Source of the DNA: Bacillota bacterium | GTDB taxonomy: Bacteria; Bacillota; Clostridia; Peptostreptococcales; Anaerovoracaceae | NCBI GenBank assembly: GCA_022790955.1 | Contig: JAAVYD010000062.1 | Coordinates: forward strand, 1-51,180 | Direction: 5' to 3' | DNA length: 51,180 nucleotides | In this document: piece by piece, positions 1 to 8,924 of the stretch | Position numbering within the stretch: the stretch's first letter is position 1 | Layout of the letters: every line of letters begins with the position of its first letter | Notes under the pieces: generated by a model | What the model saw: the letters and a program-made list of their open reading frames with translations, nothing else | Database searches by the model: none | What the model was told of the DNA's origin: nothing | Program-made: the position numbers and the translations under genes

Positions 1-64
1 TTAAGCTCCCAAGCGCCGAAGATACTTGGTGGGAGACTGCCTGGGAAAATAGGTCATTGCCGGT
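1..64 (+). rRNA. rrf: 5S ribosomal RNA, 3' part
   Basis: The first ~64 bases match the 3' half of bacterial 5S rRNA: the AAGCGCCGA segment, the GGTGGGAGACTGCCTGGGA helix IV/loop region and the closing AGGTCATTGCCGG. The 5' half lies outside the window, so an rRNA operon ends here. The exact 3' end is uncertain by a few bases. A strong terminator follows immediately. Confidence 0.9.
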
Positions 65-70
65 TTGGTT

Positions 71-104
71 AAAGAGGAATCACAATTTGTGGTTCCTCTT
101 TTAT
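71..104 (+). terminator. rRNA operon terminator
   Basis: AAGAGGAA pairs with TTCCTCTT around a partly paired loop, followed by a short T run. It sits just after the 5S rRNA and is the intrinsic terminator of that operon. Confidence 0.85.
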
Positions 105-470
105 ATATACAGAAATTATTTATTTTGACTAAGACTCCCGCAAGGTAGAATTCTGCGCATTTTACACTTATTTATTACAGTTTTTGCAGGATTGATTTAG
201 AATTACGGAAATATATTTGGATGGGTGAAAATAGGCATATTATCAGTTTTATGCGAATCGTTTAGTTTTTTCGCAGAAAGATCAGGAGTTTATTAATGTA
301 ACTTATAATTATACAAATAGATTTTTATATATGTATAAATACAAGAGTTCATTGTATGTATTATGTTTCTTTTGCTGGTATTAGATTTATAGAGTTGTAT
401 TATTGGAATTTAGAATTCTTGATATTTTTAATATAACTATAATTTTTTAATATGAGAAATATTAAATACA

Positions 471-499
471 TAGACTAAATATATCTGGATGGATATAAT
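471..499 (+). promoter_or_regulatory. Putative sigma-A promoter for the HAD phosphatase
   Basis: TAGACT, 17 bases, then TATAAT, about 95 bases before the start codon. The -10 is perfect and the -35 matches 4 of 6. The rest of the 105-599 gap is AT-rich with no other gene or RNA that I can support. Confidence 0.45.
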
Positions 500-599
500 A
501 AGATATAGAACTTGGCAAATTATATGAGGAGTTTATTAAAAGGTATTTATCGCATATTAAATAAGTGATATTTTATAGTTTAGGAAGGGTATGGTGATA

Positions 600-1418
600 A
601 TGTATAAACTTATTGTAAGTGACATTGATTCAACGTTGATTAATAATCAATTTAAGATTACTGAATATAATATAGAAATGATCAAGCGTGCCAGGAAACA
701 TGGAGTAGATTTCATGCTTTCTACAGGTCGTTTATTTGGTGCTGCGCGTCCCTATGCAAAGTTTTTAGAATTAGATTCACCAATAATCACATCTAACGGC
801 GGTATAACTATGGATAGTCGAACAGGTGAAACGTTATTTCATACTCCAATTTCTGCAGATAAATGTATGGAAATATTTAATATTTTAGATAATTTAGAAG
901 TTTATTATCATTTCTACTCAAAAAATACATTTTACACTAAAAAATTTTTAATCAAAAATAGTCATATAATGCTTATGAACATGAAACTGCCTGAGGGAGA
1001 GCAGTTTCCTATGTTGGAAGTTAGCAATCCATCAGAAGTTGCAAAATATGATCCGGTTTATAAAATAAGCGTTAGGTGTAAAAATTCAGATGAAACAAAG
1101 AGTTTTATGCAGGCTTTTGATGGTCATGATGACATTTATATCACAAGTTCATTTGCAGATAATTATGAGATTTCAGAAAAGGGTGTTGATAAAGGTTCTG
1201 CACTGCAGAAATATGCAAAACTTAAGAGTATAAATCCTGATGAAATTTTGGCTTTTGGTGATAATTTTAATGATATTCAAATGATAAAGTTTGCAGGAAC
1301 AGGCGTTGCTGTGGCAAATGCGGTGAAAGAGCTTAAAGATATTGCGGATTATATAACGGATACTAATGAAAATTCTGGCGTAGGAAAAGCAATATCGCGT
1401 TTTATATTTAATGAGTAA
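600..1418 (+). CDS. Cof-type HAD-IIB family phosphatase
   Basis: Cytoplasmic haloacid-dehalogenase-fold phosphatase of the Cof/YidA type, a family acting on sugar phosphates or nucleotide cofactors; the substrate cannot be told. Motif I is D8-I-D10-S-T (usual form DxDGT, so Ser replaces Gly), followed by a Cof-type cap. The Lys of motif III is in VDKGSAL, and motif IV is GDNFND near residue 220. Length 272 aa is typical. The frame also opens at ATG 591, but the AGGAAGG at 582-588 is only 2 bases from it and 11 bases from ATG 600, so 600 is preferred (GTG 594 is also possible). It is a single gene with its own promoter, with 245 bases of AT-rich spacer after it in which I see nothing. Confidence 0.85.
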   Translation: MYKLIVSDIDSTLINNQFKITEYNIEMIKRARKHGVDFMLSTGRLFGAARPYAKFLELDSPIITSNGGITMDSRTGETLFHTPISADKCMEIFNILDNLEVYYHFYSKNTFYTKKFLIKNSHIMLMNMKLPEGEQFPMLEVSNPSEVAKYDPVYKISVRCKNSDETKSFMQAFDGHDDIYITSSFADNYEISEKGVDKGSALQKYAKLKSINPDEILAFGDNFNDIQMIKFAGTGVAVANAVKELKDIADYITDTNENSGVGKAISRFIFNE

Positions 1419-1663
1419 TAATATATAAATATAATATTAGTGATATGTTTAGTGGTTATTCTGATAGAATTTAAAAGAAATAATCAGTAAAACTGAATAT
1501 CATAATAGTTAAAGTTTATTTTAAGGATTTAATATTAAATAAAAGAGATATGAATAATATCGCATATAAAAAATTATTATTAATAAAATAGAATTATTTT
1601 ATAATTTGTACAAGCTGATTAAACAGTGTGTGAGTTTAAAAGTTAAACAACAGGTGGAGTGAA

Positions 1664-2821
1664 TTGTCAAAATTAGAATTAATAGCTACTGCAACCTTTG
1701 GTTTAGAGGCTGTGGTAAAAAGAGAAATAGAGCGATTAGGGTTTAAAGTTACATGTTCAGAGGATGGAAAGATAACTTATCTGGCAGATGAGCGTGGGAT
1801 AGTACGTTCAAATCTAAATATCAGATGCGCCGACAGGATTTTGCTTAAAATGGGTGAATTTAAGGCTGAAACGTCTGAGGAATTGTTTCAGCAAACTAAA
1901 GGGTTGCCGTGGGAGGAATGGATTACAGAAGACGGAAAATTCACGGTAAATTGTACTACGGTAAAATCAAAACTGCGCAGTGAGCCTGCATGTCAAAAAA
2001 CGGTAAAAAAGGCGATAGTAGACAGACTGGCAAGCGTATATATGCGCAATGAATTTCTGGAAACAGGCGCGGAATATACTGTAAAGGTTACGCTTTTAAA
2101 AGACATTGCAACGCTTACGATAGACACAAGCGGGGCAGGACTTCACAAACGTGGGTACAGGGTTAAGAATGTGGAAGCGCCGATTAAGGAAACATTAGCG
2201 GCAGCTTTGGTTCAGCTTAGTTTTTGGAAAGCGGACAGGATGCTGATAGATCCTTTTTGTGGTTCCGGAACAATAGCGATTGAGGCTGCAATGTATATGA
2301 AAGGCATTGCGCCTGGTCTTGGCAGAGAATTTGCTTCTGAAAAGTGGGATGCGATTTCTCAGGAAATATGGAAGGAGGAGAGGAAAAAGGCTTATGAGGC
2401 TATAAATAATGAAGTTGATATAAGGATTGAGGCGTCTGACATCGACAAAAAAGCAGTGGCTGCCGCCAAAGCGAACGCTGAGGAAGCAGGGGTGGATGAC
2501 TGCATATATTTTTTTGTCAGGTCTTTTGAAAATATTAATATAGATAGAGATTATTCTGTAATAATATGTAATCCGCCTTATGGAGAGCGAATAGGAGATA
2601 AAAAAGCTCTTAAAGGAATTTATTCTCATATGAAAAATTTGCTTGAAAAAGATCCTACGCTGTCAGCTTATGTAATTACTGCAGATGAAGATATGGAAAA
2701 CTCTTTGATGCCGAGGAAACCTGACAGACGAAGAAAACTTTATAACGGCAGAATAAAAACCTGTTATTATCAATATTACGGACAAAGGCCGCCTAAGCAG
2801 GAAAAAAATAATCAGGATTAA
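1664..2821 (+). CDS. THUMP-domain class I SAM-dependent RNA methyltransferase (RlmL/YpsC-like)
   Basis: Predicted base N-methyltransferase of rRNA or tRNA. An N-terminal ferredoxin-like plus THUMP region (about residues 1-160) should bind RNA, and a Rossmann methyltransferase domain (UPF0020, about 165-375) follows. The SAM-binding motif is DPFCGSGTIAIEAA and the catalytic NPPY motif of N-methyltransferases is in NPPYGERIG. At 385 aa it has the size of the single-domain Firmicute YpsC family, not the longer bifunctional E. coli RlmKL. The start is TTG 1664, set by the upstream AGGTGGAG. The target base (23S G2445 in E. coli RlmL) is only inferred from homology. It is not obviously in an operon, since the next gene has its own promoter. 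Confidence 0.88.
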   Translation: MSKLELIATATFGLEAVVKREIERLGFKVTCSEDGKITYLADERGIVRSNLNIRCADRILLKMGEFKAETSEELFQQTKGLPWEEWITEDGKFTVNCTTVKSKLRSEPACQKTVKKAIVDRLASVYMRNEFLETGAEYTVKVTLLKDIATLTIDTSGAGLHKRGYRVKNVEAPIKETLAAALVQLSFWKADRMLIDPFCGSGTIAIEAAMYMKGIAPGLGREFASEKWDAISQEIWKEERKKAYEAINNEVDIRIEASDIDKKAVAAAKANAEEAGVDDCIYFFVRSFENINIDRDYSVIICNPPYGERIGDKKALKGIYSHMKNLLEKDPTLSAYVITADEDMENSLMPRKPDRRRKLYNGRIKTCYYQYYGQRPPKQEKNNQD

Positions 2822-2886
2822 TAAGTATTTGCTGCAGCTTTATCATATAAAAAGTTAAATGTTATTCCGCGAAAACAATGCGATTC

Positions 2887-2915
2887 TTGACTTATGGATT
2901 AAAAATCTATATAAT
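2887..2915 (+). promoter_or_regulatory. Sigma-A promoter for the DUF1836 gene
   Basis: TTGACT, 17 bases, TATAAT, ending 37 bases before ATG 2953. Near-consensus, so the gene is probably well expressed. Confidence 0.75.
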
Positions 2916-2952
2916 ATGGATTAAAAATACATTATAAATATGGAGTGATTAT

Positions 2953-3636
2953 ATGAGATATGAAGAATATGTAAATATTCAGCTTGAAAAAATGAAAAAA
3001 GCGGGATTTATAAAAAGTTCTAAACTACCAGAAATCGATCTCTATATAGATCAGGCGGAGGCGTTTTTGCGCAGCCAGCTTGACGATCTGGACGGAGAAG
3101 CAGTGAGAAAATTTGTTACAAGATCTATGATAAATAATTATGCGAAGCATGATATGATAGCTCGTCCGGAGGGCAAGAAATACACTGCAGATCATTTAAT
3201 AATGATCGCTATGGTTTTGTATTTTAAAGGGATTTTTAAAATGGAAGATATAGAAAATCTGATGAAACCTCTCGTGGATAATTACAATTCGGAATTTGAC
3301 GATACGATAGATCCGATGATTCTGTATAAAACCGCCGAGAAGGTGAATCATGATTTTTCTGAGAATTTTTCAGAAAAGGTCGACGAGGATATAGATTCGA
3401 TTAAAAAAATGCTTGAGGATACGGATATTGTAGATGATGAACGCATGGAAGTATTTATATTAATACTTTCGCTTGCAATGCGTGCAGACGCTGAAAAATA
3501 TCTGGCGGCAAGACTGCTGGAAACATATTTTACAAATCCTCATAAAGAGAAAGCGGAGAAAATAAAGCGCCAGAAGAAAGGTTCTGAGGACAAAGGAAAT
3601 ACTAAAGAAAAGAGTCAATATTTAGAATTAGAATAA
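2953..3636 (+). CDS. DUF1836 domain protein, possible HTH regulator
   Basis: A 227 aa soluble protein with a DUF1836-like N-terminal half (about residues 20-125). It carries the family pattern of a helix with L-P-E-I-D-L-Y, then T-x-S-M-I-N-N-Y-x-K-H and KKYTxDHL, which resembles a MerR-like winged helix-turn-helix. This suggests a DNA-binding regulator, but function is unknown in the family as far as I know. The C-terminal 45 residues are very rich in Lys and Glu. The ATG follows a GGAGTGAT site and a near-consensus sigma-A promoter. The next gene starts ~100 bases later and may be cotranscribed. Confidence 0.75.
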   Translation: MRYEEYVNIQLEKMKKAGFIKSSKLPEIDLYIDQAEAFLRSQLDDLDGEAVRKFVTRSMINNYAKHDMIARPEGKKYTADHLIMIAMVLYFKGIFKMEDIENLMKPLVDNYNSEFDDTIDPMILYKTAEKVNHDFSENFSEKVDEDIDSIKKMLEDTDIVDDERMEVFILILSLAMRADAEKYLAARLLETYFTNPHKEKAEKIKRQKKGSEDKGNTKEKSQYLELE

Positions 3637-3738
3637 TTTTATAGAATAAAAATATAATTTATGATGGTTGGCAAAGTCTGTTTCCGATATAAAATTTGGC
3701 TTCCAGCTTTGCCTGTATTAATAATATGGAGGATTTTT

Positions 3739-4740
3739 ATGTCGATAGATTTAAAAGGCAGAAGTTTTTTAACGCTTATGGATTTTTCAACAGAGGAAAT
3801 AAGGTATCTGCTGGACCTTTCTCATAAACTTAAATCAAAGAAAAAGGCTGGAATACATGGAGATTTGCTAAAAGGAAAAAACATCGTGCTTCTTTTTGAT
3901 AAAACTTCTACGCGCACAAGGTGTTCTTTTGAAGTAGCTGCTTATGATGAAGGCGCGTGCGTTACATATCTCGATAAAAGCGGATCGCAGTTCGGCAAGA
4001 AGGAATCGGTAGAGGATTCTGCTAAGGTGCTGGGACGTTTTTATGATGGTATAGAATACCGCGGATATGAGCAGTCATTAGTGGAAGATCTGGCAAAATA
4101 TTCAGGCGTTCCTGTATGGAACGGTCTTACGGATGTGGATCATCCGACTCAGATTCTTGCCGATATGCTTACAATGGAAGAACATTGCAGTAAGCCGCTC
4201 AACGAGTGCAAGGTAGTATTTTGCGGAGATATAAGAAATAATATGGCTTACGCATGGATGTACGGCTGCGCCAAGATGGGTACGGATTTTACTGCATTTG
4301 GTCCTGATGAGCTTGAGGTTGACGCAGAAGTACTTGCTGCGGCAAAGCGTGTCGCTGAAAAAACGGGCGCTAAAATTGAGATATCTTCTGATTCGGCTTG
4401 CGTAAAAGGAGCTGATGTTATATACACCGATGTATGGGCGTCTATGGGCGAGGAAGATCAAATACCAGATAAGGTTAGGCTGCTCACTCCGTTTAAAGTG
4501 ACTATGGAGCTTATTGAAAAAACTGAAAATCCTGACGTTCTATTTATGCATTGTTTGCCGGCATTCCATGATTTTGAAACTAAAATGGCTTCCGAGTGGA
4601 AAGCAAAGGGTTTTGATATTAGAGAAGTTACGGATGATGTTTTTAGGAGCAAACATTCAGTAGTTTTTGACGAGGCAGAAAATAGAATGCATACCATTAA
4701 AGCTGTAATCGTTGCTACTATGGCTGATCGTATTGAATAG
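3739..4740 (+). CDS. argF: Ornithine carbamoyltransferase
   Basis: Converts carbamoyl phosphate and ornithine to citrulline (or the reverse in arginine fermentation). The 333 aa protein has the carbamoyl-phosphate motif STRTR, the HPTQILAD motif and the ornithine-side MHCLPAF motif. Its sequence (GSQFGKKES, DGIEYRGYEQ) resembles the ArcB / E. coli ArgF branch, so it may serve the arginine deiminase pathway. No arcA, arcC or other arg gene is in the window to decide. The frame is open from 3661, but GGAGG at 3728-3732 places the start at ATG 3739. The U32 gene starts 33 bases after its stop and is probably cotranscribed. Confidence 0.92.
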   Translation: MSIDLKGRSFLTLMDFSTEEIRYLLDLSHKLKSKKKAGIHGDLLKGKNIVLLFDKTSTRTRCSFEVAAYDEGACVTYLDKSGSQFGKKESVEDSAKVLGRFYDGIEYRGYEQSLVEDLAKYSGVPVWNGLTDVDHPTQILADMLTMEEHCSKPLNECKVVFCGDIRNNMAYAWMYGCAKMGTDFTAFGPDELEVDAEVLAAAKRVAEKTGAKIEISSDSACVKGADVIYTDVWASMGEEDQIPDKVRLLTPFKVTMELIEKTENPDVLFMHCLPAFHDFETKMASEWKAKGFDIREVTDDVFRSKHSVVFDEAENRMHTIKAVIVATMADRIE

Positions 4741-4773
4741 CTTTTAGTAAAATATTTATTCGGAAGTAAAGTT

Positions 4774-7398
4774 ATGATAAAAATTCCAGAACTTCTCGTT
4801 CCTGTAGGAGGCAATGAGCAGCTTCGTGCTGCTATTGCGTGCGGAGCGGATGCGGTTTATATGGGCGGTTCTGCATTTAACGCCAGAATGAACGCTGATA
4901 ATTTTAATAGCGATGAGCTTTCTGCTGCTATAGATATGGCTCACGAATATGGCGTTAAAGTACATATAACGGAAAATACATTAATTAAAAACGGCGAGCT
5001 GCCTGCGGCGGTTGAGCATGCGGTCAGGATGTATGAGTGCGGGGCGGATGCCCTGATAATTCAAGATAGAGGGCTTGCTGATGTTTTGAGGTCTGTTATA
5101 CCGGATATGCCGCTGCATTTGAGCACACAGGGAACTGTATACGATTCGGCAGGTGTTATTGAGGCTGAGAGATCTGGATTTTCCAGAGTGATTTTATCGA
5201 GGGAATTGGCTTTTGATGAGATCGGGCGAATCTGCGCAGAAACTTCGGCTGAGATTGAAATATTTGTTCACGGAGCTATATGCATATGTTATTCTGGTCA
5301 GTGTCATATGAGTTATTTTTTGGGCGGCAGGAGCGGAAACCGGGGAGTCTGCGCGCAGCCGTGCAGGCTGTTATACAGCCTGTCAAATGGCAGAAAAACG
5401 AGAGGATATAATTATTTGTTAAGTCCGTCGGATATGTGCCTGCTGCCGCATCTGCAGATGATAGCGGAAACAGGAGTGGATTCGCTGAAGATTGAAGGCA
5501 GGATGAAATCGCCTGAGTACGTCGCTGCCGTCACATCTGTTTACAGAAAATATCTCGACGAACTGGCGTCGTTAAATTCAGACGGCATAAAAAATCAGAA
5601 TAATAATATAAAAACGTCAAATTTGCAGCAGGATATAAAAATGCTTCGTCAGGTGTTTAACCGAGGCGATTTTACGGATGCATATTTTACAGGAGAGAAA
5701 GGCGGCAGGCTTATGTCGTCAGATATTCCTAAGCATAAGGGGGTTAAAATCGGCGAACTGGTAAGTTTTGACGGTAAAAAAGGACATGCTGTTATAAAAT
5801 TGTTTGCAGAGCTTTCAAACGGCGACGGTATTGAAATTCGTGATAGAAAAGAAAATGTCGGAAATGTGATTACATATATAAAAGAACGCAGCGATTTATG
5901 CTGTCGCGCTGATACGAATAAGTTGAAATATAGCAAGAAGAAAAACAGTGCAGGTAAAAAATCTGAATATAATGCAGAAAAAAATAATCTTATTACTATT
6001 GCAAAACCAGGTATGATAGTTGAGATCGGCGATATTCCTGCGTTGTTTCAGGCTAAGGATTTAAAAGCGGGGGCAGGCGTATATAAGATAACCGATAAGG
6101 CGCTTATGAAAAATCTGAGCAAAAAATACGAAAAGCTGCCGCAAAGAATTGCTGTAAATTTCCAATTTAATGCGGTATCCGGAAAAAAAGCTGTACTTAC
6201 CGCAAGTGTTTGTGATTACGCAGATTGCCTGCATGTTTCTGTCACTTCCGATAAGCCTTTAGAAGAAGCGGTTAAAAAGCCTGCAGATGAGGAGTCGGTT
6301 AAAAAACAATTATTAAAAACAGGAGGAACACCGTATTATGCAGCGTCATGTGATATTTTCCTGAAGGGTTCGCCCATGATACCCGCATCAGAATTGAACA
6401 ATATGCGCAGATCTGTTTTGGATAAGATGACAGTTTTGCGAATTAATTCGGTGAAGCCGGAAACGGAAGAAAACCAGTGGAAAAGTTTATACAATAATTA
6501 TTTTAATCAAAATATAAATATAGCCAATATTGAACGATCCTCAAATAATATTAATACAGAAAAATCTTTAAGTGAAAATATATACAATGATGATGAAATT
6601 CATATATCCATATATTTTCATGAAACTTATGATAATGAAGGCAGAATATATAGATTTGCTGCGAAAATTGCGGAACGTAAGGATATTAAAAGAAATATCA
6701 GATTGTTTATTCCCTATGGATTAATTTGCGGCAAAATGGAAAAAGAAATTGATATTTTTAAGTATAATATTAAATTGATTCCATATATTTCTGCAATTAC
6801 AAAAGGGATTTCCTCAGAAGTGTTAAAACTTTCTGCGGACAGATTGACAGAGCTGTATAAAAATGGTCTGATAGAAGGAGTTTCCATAGGGCATCCATCT
6901 CAGCTCGGTTTGTTTAAAGATATTCCGTTGTTTTTTGACGAGAGCATGAATCTGTATAATAAGGCTTCCGTATATTACGGAGTCAAAAACAATATGAAAT
7001 GCGGAATGATTTCCCATGAATTGGATGTCAGCGATATAGCGGGATTTAAAGATGCGGCAGAAGCGTGTGAAATAGCGGTCTATGGAAGGGCGCAGCTTAT
7101 GGTTACAGAGCATTGCCCTGTTGGCGTCGGGGAAGGCATTCAGGAATGTATTAAAAGCGGCAAAAAGCATTATTGCAGGCACGGCGATTGCAGTTTGAGA
7201 GATAAAAAAGGCAATGTTTTTCCTGTTATCTGTGATGATTCCGTATGCAGGGCTAAAATTCTTTCACATAAATCTTTGGATCGTTTAAAGTATATTAATG
7301 AAATGAGAGCGGCGGGAATTAATAATTTTAGAATTTATGTATTTGATGAAACGCCAGATGAAATTTTCGATTTAAATATTTTTAAATCTTTGATTTAG
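4774..7398 (+). CDS. U32-family peptidase-like protein (RlhA/YrrO type) with DUF3656-like region
   Basis: An 874 aa protein of the U32 family. Characterised relatives are Fe-S proteins in RNA hydroxylation (RlhA, 23S C2501; TrhP, tRNA U34), not proven proteases. The N-terminal TIM-barrel part (about residues 1-290) starts with PELLVPVGG, has ADAVYMGG, and carries the family cysteine block near residues 168-198 (ICICYSGQC, then GRSGNRGVCAQPC). A DUF3656-like middle region (about 300-570) and a second barrel-like domain with further cysteines (HCPVG near 780, HYCRHGDC near 800) follow, so the cysteines could ligate a cluster. A low-complexity Asn/Lys-rich linker sits around residues 565-600. 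The long architecture is the RlhA-like one, so rRNA hydroxylation is the best guess. Confidence 0.82.
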   Translation: MIKIPELLVPVGGNEQLRAAIACGADAVYMGGSAFNARMNADNFNSDELSAAIDMAHEYGVKVHITENTLIKNGELPAAVEHAVRMYECGADALIIQDRGLADVLRSVIPDMPLHLSTQGTVYDSAGVIEAERSGFSRVILSRELAFDEIGRICAETSAEIEIFVHGAICICYSGQCHMSYFLGGRSGNRGVCAQPCRLLYSLSNGRKTRGYNYLLSPSDMCLLPHLQMIAETGVDSLKIEGRMKSPEYVAAVTSVYRKYLDELASLNSDGIKNQNNNIKTSNLQQDIKMLRQVFNRGDFTDAYFTGEKGGRLMSSDIPKHKGVKIGELVSFDGKKGHAVIKLFAELSNGDGIEIRDRKENVGNVITYIKERSDLCCRADTNKLKYSKKKNSAGKKSEYNAEKNNLITIAKPGMIVEIGDIPALFQAKDLKAGAGVYKITDKALMKNLSKKYEKLPQRIAVNFQFNAVSGKKAVLTASVCDYADCLHVSVTSDKPLEEAVKKPADEESVKKQLLKTGGTPYYAASCDIFLKGSPMIPASELNNMRRSVLDKMTVLRINSVKPETEENQWKSLYNNYFNQNINIANIERSSNNINTEKSLSENIYNDDEIHISIYFHETYDNEGRIYRFAAKIAERKDIKRNIRLFIPYGLICGKMEKEIDIFKYNIKLIPYISAITKGISSEVLKLSADRLTELYKNGLIEGVSIGHPSQLGLFKDIPLFFDESMNLYNKASVYYGVKNNMKCGMISHELDVSDIAGFKDAAEACEIAVYGRAQLMVTEHCPVGVGEGIQECIKSGKKHYCRHGDCSLRDKKGNVFPVICDDSVCRAKILSHKSLDRLKYINEMRAAGINNFRIYVFDETPDEIFDLNIFKSLI

Positions 7399-7511
7399 TG
7401 TATTGTTATTAGACGATATATTTAAAATTGTATATAAAGAGATTTTTGGCGGGTGTTAATATATTTTACTAATAAATGTTATGAAAATTGAAATTTGCGG
7501 GGAGAAATAGT

Positions 7512-8309
7512 TTGGTTGAAGTATTATTTGGCGAAAGTGAAGCCGGAGCTATGAAAGCAGCTAAAACAGATGTATTTTCAAAAATCGTCTGTTTGGCATT
7601 TATGCTCGATATTGGCAATATTAAAGAACCTGTTGACAGCGAATATAGAAAAGATCTTATATTTTCCATGCTGAATCGGCATCCATGGGGAAGCGATCCG
7701 GATATAGATGCGGAATTAAAGGAAGCAGGGCGGTTTTATGTTAATGAACTTGAACGCCTGAAAAAATTTTGGGATGAGGGCGAATCCGTAAGGATCTGGT
7801 ACAGTGACAGTCCCTATTCGCTGTGCGGACTGTATTTTGTATGCGGTCTGCTGAAGGATCGTGATAATCCGGTGTCAGCGGTGAAACTGCCGGAATATGA
7901 AATAAACAGCGGAGGCGTTACCGTTTTATATCAGAACTGGGGAGAAGTGTGTCCCGAAGAATTTATCGAATTTTTGAAATATGAGAGATTGCTTACAAGG
8001 GAAGATATTAATATATACGGATGTTTCTGGAATAAACTTGCAGAGGAAAATGCTCCGCTCAGAACCGTTATAAACGGAAGGATGATAAGCGTTAATGAAG
8101 ATTTTTATGATTTTCTTATATGGAAGCATCTTACCTGTGAGCCTATAAAACAGGCAAGACTTATAGGAGATCTTTTGGGAAGTTATCAGATCGGGATTTT
8201 TGACTGGTGGTATGCCGGAAGAATAGAGAAATTCATTGAGCAGGGCAAAATAAATATAATTAAAGATTCTGAAAATAAGTATGCAAGAACTATAAAGAAA
8301 TTAATCTGA
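7512..8309 (+). CDS. DUF1835 domain protein (DUF1835/DUF3658-like)
   Basis: A soluble protein of 265 aa. The N-terminus, VEVLFGESEAGAMKAA, is the signature of the DUF1835 family, whose function is unknown. A C-terminal helical part is consistent with the companion DUF3658 domain. The frame is open from TTG 7488, but GGGGAG at 7499-7504 puts the start at TTG 7512, where the conserved domain begins. No signal peptide or membrane segment is visible. It follows the U32 gene by about 110 bases. I see no catalytic motif that would suggest an activity. Confidence 0.7.
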   Translation: MVEVLFGESEAGAMKAAKTDVFSKIVCLAFMLDIGNIKEPVDSEYRKDLIFSMLNRHPWGSDPDIDAELKEAGRFYVNELERLKKFWDEGESVRIWYSDSPYSLCGLYFVCGLLKDRDNPVSAVKLPEYEINSGGVTVLYQNWGEVCPEEFIEFLKYERLLTREDINIYGCFWNKLAEENAPLRTVINGRMISVNEDFYDFLIWKHLTCEPIKQARLIGDLLGSYQIGIFDWWYAGRIEKFIEQGKINIIKDSENKYARTIKKLI

Positions 8310-8613
8310 GTATAAGTTTTTCAGCACGCAGAAGGATATACAGGAATATATTTGTAGAATGAGTCAGAAGTATATTTTAATGTGGAAATAAATAATTGTT
8401 TAAAAGAAAATTTATGAGGAATATTAAAATTAGAAGAATAACTATAGTATTTGATAATATCAGATACACAAATTTAAAATAAAAATATAAATTTTGAAAA
8501 TATAATTTTGCTATGCATAATAGATTTTATATTAATAGTAAATATAATGAAAAAATTACATAATGTTATTCTGTATTTTTTCTGTTGAATAATGTATACT
8601 TGTATTCTTAGGT
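8310..8613. other. AT-rich spacer with no visible gene
   Basis: About 300 bases of very AT-rich DNA between the DUF1835 gene and the promoter of the PFOR gene. Both strands are broken by stops, and no tRNA, terminator with a clear T tract or repeat stands out. Confidence 0.6.
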
Positions 8614-8642
8614 TTGACTATGCAATTTATTTGTTTTATCAT
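8614..8642 (+). promoter_or_regulatory. Sigma-A promoter of the PFOR gene
   Basis: TTGACT, 17 bases, TATCAT: 5 of 6 matches in each hexamer. It predicts a start near 8649 and therefore a 5' leader of about 275 bases before the coding region. Confidence 0.65.
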
Positions 8643-8648
8643 AAGAAT

Positions 8649-8924
8649 AAAAACTTTGTTCATTACAACAAAATACGACATTCACACGTGGGTTTATATA
8701 ATAACAGATATTCACGTATAACAAGCGTCAGATGTTCTCTGCCGTTTCCTTAGGCGGCGGATTTCATTTCCGATTTTCAGCGATCAGAGTTAAAATCTAT
8801 AATCTGTCGCCGAAATACGTCGGATAAATCCTGGCGTATGTTGCAGGCGTTCGCGTTATCCTTAACAAGCGAGCTTGCAGGAGCTTTGCTCCGCTTTAAA
8901 TATGTATTTGAAAAGGAGAATAAT
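8649..8924 (+). promoter_or_regulatory. Long structured 5' leader of the PFOR gene, possible cis-acting RNA
   Basis: Between the predicted transcription start and the PFOR start codon lies a GC-richer stretch in an AT-rich setting. Pairings found by eye: GCGTCAGAT (8725-8733) with ATCTGTCGC (8802-8810), one mismatch, enclosing GCCG/CGGC (8741/8755) and CGGA/TCCG (8758/8769), which compete for one base; then GGATAA (8822) with TTATCC (8856) enclosing CCTG/CAGG (8830/8844); then CAAG/CTTG (8866/8874); then GGAGC-TTT-GCTCC (8880-8892). There is no T tract after the last hairpin. I do not recognise a known riboswitch. It could also be a dispersed palindromic repeat. Confidence 0.45.

Noticed and set aside
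2195..2629. 144-codon minus-strand frame inside the THUMP methyltransferase gene
   Set aside because: Mirror frame of a well supported gene, no Shine-Dalgarno and unusual composition. The same applies to other long antisense frames, such as those within ligA (34641-35342) and the chemoreceptor gene (19086-19694).
3661..3738. Longer ornithine carbamoyltransferase with 26 extra N-terminal residues
   Set aside because: No ribosome binding site at 3661 and the extension is not family-like; GGAGG at 3728 marks ATG 3739. A GGCAAAG/CTTTGCC inverted repeat lies in this leader, but it does not look like an arginine operator.
8838..8924. N-terminal extension of PFOR starting at ATG 8838
   Set aside because: The extra 29 residues are not part of the PFOR family, and AAGGAG at 8913 fits ATG 8925.
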